The notes under the pieces: model-generated | Seen by the model: the letters and a program-made list of their open reading frames with translations, nothing else | Database searches by the model: none | Told to the model about the DNA's origin: nothing | Translations under genes and position numbers: made by a program | Part shown: piece by piece, positions 5,790-10,212 of the stretch | Numbering within the stretch: position 1 is the stretch's first letter | Layout of the letters: every line of letters starts with the position of its first letter | Assembly (NCBI GenBank): GCA_018262455.1 | Contig: JAGSPR010000236.1 | Location: forward strand, 1-10,212 | Length of the DNA stretch: 10,212 nt | Direction: 5' to 3' | From: Deltaproteobacteria bacterium | GTDB taxonomy: Bacteria > Myxococcota > Polyangia > Haliangiales > Haliangiaceae

Positions 5790-6671
5790 CTATGCGCTCG
5801 GGGCCACTGCGTGCGCAGGCGCCACGCAGGTGACCGTCCGTCCGTCGCGCGGATGGGCGAAGCGTAGCTCGATCGCGCGCAACTCGATCGCCTGGCTCGC
5901 ATCCTCCCGGCCCGCGCTCGCGCTCGCGTAGATCGAATCGTCGACGATCGGATGGCCCAGGCTCGCGAGATGCACGCGGATCTGATGAGTGCGGCCCGTC
6001 GCGAGCTCGAGCTCGAGCACGGTGCTGTTGCCGGTGTGGTCGGCGATCCGCTCGATCACGCGGTAGTGCGTGATCGCCGACTGCCCACCGTCTGCAAGCG
6101 GCACGATCGCTCGCCGGTAGTCGCAGGTCGGATCCCGGCCAAGTGGCGCGTCGATCGTTCCTGCCGCGAGCGCCACGTGACCATGGACGGTGGCGCGGTA
6201 CCGGCGATGGATCAGCTGAGCGGCGAAGCTCGCGCGCAATGCCTCGTGCACGGCGGCGCGCTTGGCGATCATCACGAGCCCGCTCGTCGCGCGATCGAGG
6301 CGATGTGCAGGATGTGGACGCCACCGCGCCCAGGCAAGCTCGGGCGTGGCGCCGGCGTGCGCGAGCAGCGCGTTCACCAGGGTGCCGGTGCGGTACGGGC
6401 CGATCGGATGGACGTGCATTCCCGCCGGCTTGTCGACGACAAGCAGGTCCTCGTCTTCGAAGCAGATCGCGAGGGCGCGTGGCTCGGGCACGAGTGGGGC
6501 GGCGGCCGCATGCGCCGCCGGATCGACCGCGAACACGTCCTGAGGCCCCACCCGATCCGAGATCTTCCCGACGACGCCGTTGACCGTGACGGCGCCACGC
6601 GTGATCAACGGCCCGACGGCGCCAACCGCGACCGTCGCCAGGTGCGCCTTCGCGTAGTCAACGAGACGCAC
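5790..6671 (-). CDS. RluA-family 23S rRNA/tRNA pseudouridine synthase
   Basis: 293 aa from a GTG at 6671. Residues of about 1-50 form an S4-like RNA-binding domain (PLITRGAVTVNG, then SDRVGPQD). The catalytic domain follows: VVDKPAGMHVHP at about 78-89, the signature HRLDRATSG at 123-131 with catalytic Asp126, and the conserved ELATGRTHQIRVHLASLGHP with downstream D-D-x-I-Y. The family converts uridine to pseudouridine in 23S rRNA or tRNA in the cytoplasm; the exact position modified cannot be told from sequence alone (RluD, RluC and RluA types share these motifs). The length is near that of family members with an S4 domain. It converges on the Cys-domain lipoprotein with 10 bp between the stops. 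The GTG start is immediately preceded by a GGGG run, too close to serve as a good ribosome binding site. Confidence 0.9.
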   Translation of the reverse strand: MRLVDYAKAHLATVAVGAVGPLITRGAVTVNGVVGKISDRVGPQDVFAVDPAAHAAAAPLVPEPRALAICFEDEDLLVVDKPAGMHVHPIGPYRTGTLVNALLAHAGATPELAWARWRPHPAHRLDRATSGLVMIAKRAAVHEALRASFAAQLIHRRYRATVHGHVALAAGTIDAPLGRDPTCDYRRAIVPLADGGQSAITHYRVIERIADHTGNSTVLELELATGRTHQIRVHLASLGHPIVDDSIYASASAGREDASQAIELRAIELRFAHPRDGRTVTCVAPAHAVAPSA

Positions 6672-6809
6672 GCCCCACGGTACACCACGACGCCGTCACG
6701 CGGCGGCGTTTGGGGAAGGTTGGGTCCGAGGGCGCGCGCGAAGTGGAGCGACCGAGCCTGCGAAGCTGCCGGCGAAGCTCATGCGCTCGGCCGTGGCGGT
6801 GAGCCGGGT

Positions 6810-6843
6810 GATCCTGTCGACGACCTGGGCATCGAGCGCGCGC
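6810..6843. repeat. 34-bp near-copy of esterase gene segment 944-977
   Basis: 32 of 34 bases match 944-977 in the same orientation; mismatches are at 6816 and 6830. In the esterase (minus strand) the segment encodes ALDTQVVERI near the C-terminus; here the same minus-strand frame reads ALDAQVVDRI. The similarity stops at 6844, and its last 8 bases are shared with the next repeat. Confidence 0.7.
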
Positions 6844-6874
6844 CGAGCGGGCTTGCGGTGACGGCCGAGGACGA
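6836..6874 (+). repeat. 39-bp exact copy of cytochrome-gene segment 2900-2938
   Basis: Identical over 39 bases to 2900-2938, same orientation. The plus frame reads RAPSGLAVTAEDEVAR and then stops at TGA. It overlaps the esterase-like segment by 8 bases of GC repeat (6836-6843), which looks like a microhomology junction. Confidence 0.9.
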
Positions 6875-6896
6875 AGTCGCTCGATGATGTCCGCAA

Positions 6897-7967
6897 TCAG
6901 GGTGCAGCTCGTCTTGAAGCTGAAGCGGATGGAGTCCCTAGCTCGGCGCGCGTTCGGAAGGACCTGGTTGGAAGAGTCTTCCCATCGAGAAATGCCTTCA
7001 AGGTTGCAAGGAACAGCGAAGGTTCCTCTTCCATCGCGTTGTGACCACTGGTCTCGAAGATCACGAGCTGCGCGTTGGGCAGGCTATCGAGCAGATACGT
7101 GAGCCTCTCCTGCGGTGAAGGCTCGCAGCGTCCCCACGTCAGGAGGGTTGGAGACTTCACGGCCGCGAGCTTTGAAGCAAACGCGGCGCGATCGAAGGTT
7201 GCGATGTACTGGTTCACGCCCTGGCTTGCCCAGAACCCTGCACGCCCCTGAGCGGCAGTCGCCTTCGCCGGGCGCTGGCAATAGAGGGAGGCGAACATCA
7301 CCTCGGACACCTGCAAGAACAGGCGATCGATGACGTCCTGCGACGATCCCTGCTCTGCTGCCTTCTGCAGCTCGGCGATTCGCGTCTTTGCGAGTGCCTG
7401 CTCTTCAGGGTTCAGCTTCGCCAGGTGCGCTTTGCGCTTCTGGCTCGAGAGCTCGAGATCTTCCGGGCCACCCGAGTAGACGATCAGCTTCTCGACATGC
7501 GCCGGATATGCCGCGGCGTAGAACACGGCGAGCGAACCGCCCCAGGAGTGGCCGATCAGGGTGATCCGGTCCTTCCCGAGCCTCTGCCGCAAGGCCTCCA
7601 GGTCCTCGACGTTCTCCTCCATCGCCAGCTGGTCGAGCGCCGGCATCTCGGAGGAGATCCGGAAGCGATCCGACTCACCGGTCCCCCGCTGGTCGTAGAA
7701 CACGACGCGGAACCGCGGGGCGAGCGCCTCGAGCGGCCGCAAGCTGAGGTGATTGCCACCAGGTCCACCATGGATGACCACGATGGTCGGCGCTGACTCG
7801 GGCCCCACGTCGCGGACGAGGAGCCGGGTATCTCGAATCTGCCACTTGTCCTCGCGGACCGAGGGCGACCGGGCCTCGGGTTGCGCGGGAGCCACAGGGG
7901 TGCCCCCGCAACCGAGCAGCACGCCTAGCAGGGAGTAGCAGACGCATCGCATTGGCTTCGAGCTCAT
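6897..7967 (-). CDS. S33-family alpha/beta hydrolase lipoprotein (proline iminopeptidase-like)
   Basis: 356 aa from ATG 7967. Residues 1-20 are a lipoprotein signal with lipobox LLGC (Cys20), preceded by Lys4 and Arg7. HGGPGG at 66-71 is the oxyanion motif typical of proline iminopeptidases/S33 peptidases. DQRGTGESD at 92-100 and nucleophile elbow GHSWGG at 139-144 (Ser141) follow, with His309 in TSGHNAMEE. The expected acid after GR is Glu282 (GRCEPS) where the family normally has Asp. It therefore looks like an envelope-anchored peptidase or esterase; substrate unknown. The last ~20 residues (SFRTRAELGTPSASASRRAAP region) extend past the fold and are low complexity, perhaps from loss of the original stop. 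No good Shine-Dalgarno is seen upstream. It is divergent from the Hsp70 gene. Confidence 0.85.
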   Translation of the reverse strand: MSSKPMRCVCYSLLGVLLGCGGTPVAPAQPEARSPSVREDKWQIRDTRLLVRDVGPESAPTIVVIHGGPGGNHLSLRPLEALAPRFRVVFYDQRGTGESDRFRISSEMPALDQLAMEENVEDLEALRQRLGKDRITLIGHSWGGSLAVFYAAAYPAHVEKLIVYSGGPEDLELSSQKRKAHLAKLNPEEQALAKTRIAELQKAAEQGSSQDVIDRLFLQVSEVMFASLYCQRPAKATAAQGRAGFWASQGVNQYIATFDRAAFASKLAAVKSPTLLTWGRCEPSPQERLTYLLDSLPNAQLVIFETSGHNAMEEEPSLFLATLKAFLDGKTLPTRSFRTRAELGTPSASASRRAAP

Positions 7968-8214
7968 CCCACGCTGATCGCACTTTTTGGCTTGCGTGTC
8001 GCGGTCGTCCAGAGACGGCAGATCGGCTTCGAGCTTTTCCGAACTGAACGAGCCGTCGAGCTCGGGATCAGTCAGCTACGGCCCTCGGTGTCAAGCGTGT
8101 GACCGCGCCGCGTGAGTGTGATGACAGGCACGGATCGTGAGTGCAAAAATGGGACAAGCACCTCTCCTCGCTGGACGAAACTTCCCCGCTGCGTTCGAGG
8201 TATTCTCGATCGCC
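7968..8214. other. Divergent intergenic region, hydrolase lipoprotein / Hsp70
   Basis: 247 bp. It includes a T5 run at 7984-7988, two GTGAGTG heptamers 25 bp apart (8112-8118, 8137-8143) and a -10-like hexamer at 8201-8206. No CIRCE operator or sigma-32-type promoter could be recognised. The Hsp70 frame stays open back to an ATG-like start at 8137, but those residues are not needed for the domain. Confidence 0.5.
8201..8206 (+). promoter_or_regulatory. Possible -10 hexamer (TATTCT) for the Hsp70/J operon
   Basis: TATTCT lies 8 nt before the preferred ATG (8215). GAAACT-like bases lie 17 bp upstream (8177-8183) but do not match TTGACA well. The spacing suggests a leaderless or very short-leader transcript and supports 8215 over the upstream start at 8137. 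Confidence 0.38.
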
Positions 8215-9771
8215 ATGGTTGTACCGAGCGGCGACGGAGACGACCTCGCCGTCGGGATCGATCTGGGCACCACCAACTCGGTCATCGCCGTGATCCGCGA
8301 CGGACAGGCCCTGGTGATCCCGGACGCTGCCGGCAACCGGCTCCACCCCTCGGTGGTGACGTTCAAGCCCTCGGGCGACCGGCTCGTAGGAGCAGGCGCA
8401 CGGCTCCGCCGCGTCGTCGATCCACGCAACACGATCTTCTCCGTCAAGCGGCTGATCGGGCTGCCGTTCGACTCGCCCGCCGTGAAGGCGGCGCTGCCCC
8501 AGCTGCCCTACGAGGTGCGGGAGGGGCCGGACGGGGCTCCGGTCGTGGTCACCCGCACCGGTCCCCATGCGGTGATCGAGATCTCCAGCTTCCTGCTCGG
8601 CTACCTGCGCGAGCAGGCCGAGCAGTACCTCGGCACGCCGGTCACCCGGTGCGTCATCACCGTCCCCGCCAACTTCTCGGACGGCCAGCGCGAGGCGACC
8701 CGACGTGCAGGCGAGCTCGCCGGCTTCCGCGTGCTGCGGGTCCTCAACGAGCCGACGGCGGCGGCCCTTGCCTACGGTCTCGGGCAGAAGATCAACCAGC
8801 GGGTCGCCGTGTTCGACATGGGCGGCGGGACGTTCGACGTCACCCTGCTCGCGGTCCGCAACGACTTCTTCGAGGTCCTGGGCACTGGCGGAGATCCATT
8901 CCTCGGTGGCGACGACATGGATCAGGCCATCGCCGACATGCTCGCGCTCGAGTTCCTGAAGCGTCATCGCGTCGACTTCCGCACCGACCCTCGCGCGCTC
9001 GCCGTCGCGCGGATCACCGCCGAGCACATCAAGGCCCGGCTCTCCAGCGACGATGTCATCAGCGGAACCTTGAAGGATCTCGGGCGCGGCGAAGGCGGCG
9101 AGCCGTTGCCTCTGGAATTCCGGATCACGCGCGCCGAGCTCGAGCACCTGATCACGCCGATCGTCGATCGTGCGCTCGCCAAGTGCGAGGAGGTCCTCGC
9201 CGAGGCCGGCGTCAGGCCGGATCACGTCGACGAGGTCATGCTCGTCGGCGGAGCGACCCGCATCCCGCTCGTGCGTCGGCGTGTCGCAGAGCTGTTCGGC
9301 CGTGAGCCCCGCGCCGACATCGATCCCATGGAGGTCGTTGCCGAGGGTGCCGCCCGCCAGGCCGAGATCCTGAGCGCCCCTGCGACGGCGCAAGGCGCGG
9401 CGATGCCGATCCTCGTCGACGTCACGCCTCATCCCATCGGCATCGGGACCGCCGGCGGCTACTGCGAAGTCGTGATCGACAAGAACGAACCGATTCCCTC
9501 CGAGCACACCCACGTGTTCTCGACCGCACGCGACGGCCAGACCGAGGTCGTGATCCGGGTCTGCCAGGGCGCCGCGCGCGTGTTCGCCACCAACACGGTC
9601 CTCGGCGAGGTCCGGCTCGACGGCCTGCGTGCGGCGGACCGCGGCGAAGTCCGGATCGAGGTGACGTTCCTGATCGACGCCAACGGGATCCTTCAGGTCA
9701 CGGCGCGCGACCTCGTCTCCGGCCGCGCCGCTCATGCCACGCTGCGCGCCGCGGGTGGAGAGACCCGATGA
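8215..9771 (+). CDS. Short Hsp70 (DnaK-like) protein lacking the C-terminal lid
   Basis: 518 aa from ATG 8215. The nucleotide-binding domain is complete: VGIDLGTTNS (13-22, phosphate 1), catalytic Lys78 in SVKRLIG, TVPANFSDGQREATRRAG, LNEPTAAALAYG, GGGTFDV (203-209, phosphate 2) and LVGGATRIPLVRR (adenosine). After the linker ILVDVTPHPIGIGT a beta-type substrate-binding domain runs to FLIDANGILQVTARD, and the protein ends about 20 residues later. Canonical DnaK is about 610-640 aa; the missing part is the alpha-helical lid. It should still hydrolyse ATP and hold clients loosely in the cytoplasm. The stop overlaps the next gene's ATG (ATGA, 9768-9771), so the J-protein is the likely cochaperone. 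It is probably a specialised paralogue of the housekeeping dnaK, which I would expect elsewhere in the genome. Start chosen by the usual short lead before IDLGTT and the TATTCT element; 8137 is the alternative. Confidence 0.92.
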   Translation: MVVPSGDGDDLAVGIDLGTTNSVIAVIRDGQALVIPDAAGNRLHPSVVTFKPSGDRLVGAGARLRRVVDPRNTIFSVKRLIGLPFDSPAVKAALPQLPYEVREGPDGAPVVVTRTGPHAVIEISSFLLGYLREQAEQYLGTPVTRCVITVPANFSDGQREATRRAGELAGFRVLRVLNEPTAAALAYGLGQKINQRVAVFDMGGGTFDVTLLAVRNDFFEVLGTGGDPFLGGDDMDQAIADMLALEFLKRHRVDFRTDPRALAVARITAEHIKARLSSDDVISGTLKDLGRGEGGEPLPLEFRITRAELEHLITPIVDRALAKCEEVLAEAGVRPDHVDEVMLVGGATRIPLVRRRVAELFGREPRADIDPMEVVAEGAARQAEILSAPATAQGAAMPILVDVTPHPIGIGTAGGYCEVVIDKNEPIPSEHTHVFSTARDGQTEVVIRVCQGAARVFATNTVLGEVRLDGLRAADRGEVRIEVTFLIDANGILQVTARDLVSGRAAHATLRAAGGETR

Positions 9772-10212
9772 CCGGGACAGACTTCTGGAACGACGTGCTC
9801 CGGCGGGTGCGCGCGATCGACCAGCTCTCCTATTACGAGCACCTGGGCGTCGCGCGCGGGGCCGGCGGAGAGGAGGTGCGGGAGGCGTTCGTCGCGCGGG
9901 TCACGGAGTTCCACCCCGATCGCCACGCGCGCGAGATCGAGACCGAGCCCGAGCGCGCCCGCGCGCTGGTGTCGTTGCAAGCACGGCTCAACGAAGCCTA
10001 CCGGGTGCTGTCGAACCCGCAGCGTCGCGCCGACTATGACCGCGCCGTCGCCGGGGGCCAGATGCGCCTGATCGGGCGCGCGGGCACCCGGCCGGCCGCC
10101 GCGGACCCGATCAACCACCAGGCCAAGCGTTACTACGAGCTAGGCCTCCAGTGCGAGCGGTCCAGGGACGTGCCCGGCGCGGCCATGCACTTCGGCTTCG
10201 CGCTCCAGCTCG
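9768..10212 (+). CDS. J-domain (DnaJ-like) protein, probably with C-terminal repeats, partial
   Basis: Open at the right edge; 148 residues visible. A J domain spans about residues 20-92: SYYEHLGVARGAGGEEVREAF, the HPD tripeptide at 49-51 within EFHPDRH, and LNEAYRVLSNPQRRADYD. HPD is the element that stimulates Hsp70 ATPase activity. After a Gly/Ala/Pro-containing linker, QAKRYYELGLQCERSRDVPGAA-type sequence (about 120-148) looks like the start of a TPR-like helical repeat, with AKRYYELGL as first helix and AAMHFGFALQL as second. There is no Gly/Phe-rich segment or zinc-finger CXXCXGXG visible, so it is not a classical DnaJ. Start ATG 9768 overlaps the Hsp70 stop, indicating translational coupling and fixed stoichiometry. 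Confidence 0.88.
   Translation, partial: MTGTDFWNDVLRRVRAIDQLSYYEHLGVARGAGGEEVREAFVARVTEFHPDRHAREIETEPERARALVSLQARLNEAYRVLSNPQRRADYDRAVAGGQMRLIGRAGTRPAAADPINHQAKRYYELGLQCERSRDVPGAAMHFGFALQL

Larger units (their letters stand above)
6672..6896. other. Intergenic region containing a mosaic of gene fragments
   Basis: 225 bp between two leftward genes. No convincing gene is seen; short open frames here have no coding character. 6810-6874 is made of two segments that recur in genes at 944-977 and 2900-2938 (listed separately). Bases 6687-6809 show no match elsewhere in the window by eye. The region should also hold the promoter of the pseudouridine synthase gene, which I could not identify. Confidence 0.6.

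Noticed and set aside
5952..6887. 311-codon plus-strand frame opposite the pseudouridine synthase
   Set aside because: The minus strand has the complete RluA signature. The end of this frame only reads like the cytochrome because of the 39-bp duplication.
7968..8000. T5 run as an intrinsic terminator
   Set aside because: It lies between divergent genes and no adjacent GC-rich hairpin is seen, so it has no transcript to terminate.
8121..8147. Possible CIRCE (HrcA) operator before the Hsp70 gene
   Set aside because: GAGTGC-AAA resembles the right half-site, but the sequence 9 bp upstream does not match TTAGCACTC.
8068..9735. 555-codon minus-strand open frame opposite the Hsp70 gene
   Set aside because: The plus strand encodes a textbook Hsp70; the antisense frame is a known artefact of GC-rich DnaK genes and has no recognisable domain.
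1..10212. CRISPR array, tRNA, rRNA, insertion sequence, toxin-antitoxin or phage-defence genes
   Set aside because: No regularly spaced repeats, cloverleaf, transposase motif or defence-type protein was recognised on either strand.

Overview
The window is high-GC bacterial DNA with dense coding and short intergenic gaps. The gene repertoire suggests a myxobacterium-like organism (Myxococcota/Deltaproteobacteria): lipoprotein-rich operons, a beta-propeller/di-haem cytochrome fusion, an extra short Hsp70 with a J-domain partner, and a sigma-54-like promoter. The lineage is inferred from gene style; no rRNA or other marker is present.

Layout. 1-194 (+): C-terminal end of a thioredoxin/TlpA-like protein. 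It converges on a leftward gene pair (1819-206): an HSL-type alpha/beta hydrolase followed by a DsbA/HCCA-isomerase-like oxidoreductase. 1820-2049 is a regulatory-looking gap with two near-identical 20-bp direct repeats, a 14-bp palindrome and a sigma-54-like -24/-12 element, ending at a 55-codon ORF (2050-2217). 2369-5779 (+) is a probable three-gene operon for exported proteins: a 62-aa lipoprotein, a beta-propeller plus di-haem (MauG/CcpA-like) cytochrome, and a 372-aa lipoprotein built from two copies of a four-cysteine domain. It converges on an RluA-family pseudouridine synthase (5790-6671, -). A 225-bp gap (6672-6896) holds a mosaic of two fragments that also occur inside genes elsewhere in the window. 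Then comes an S33 alpha/beta hydrolase lipoprotein (6897-7967, -). Divergent from it is a translationally coupled pair: an Hsp70 with no C-terminal lid (8215-9771, +) and a J-domain protein (9768 to the window edge).

How genes may work together. The 2369-5779 operon looks like a cell-envelope redox unit, but substrate and partner are unknown. The Hsp70 and J protein overlap by ATGA and should form a chaperone/co-chaperone pair. Several genes have a TAnnnT hexamer 7-9 nt before the ATG instead of a Shine-Dalgarno site, which suggests leaderless transcripts. No rRNA, tRNA, CRISPR array, transposase or phage gene was seen.

The strongest unusual signals are the 39-bp exact duplication with a junction microhomology at 6810-6874, the regulated 55-codon ORF, the duplicated Cys-domain lipoprotein and the lidless Hsp70/J pair.
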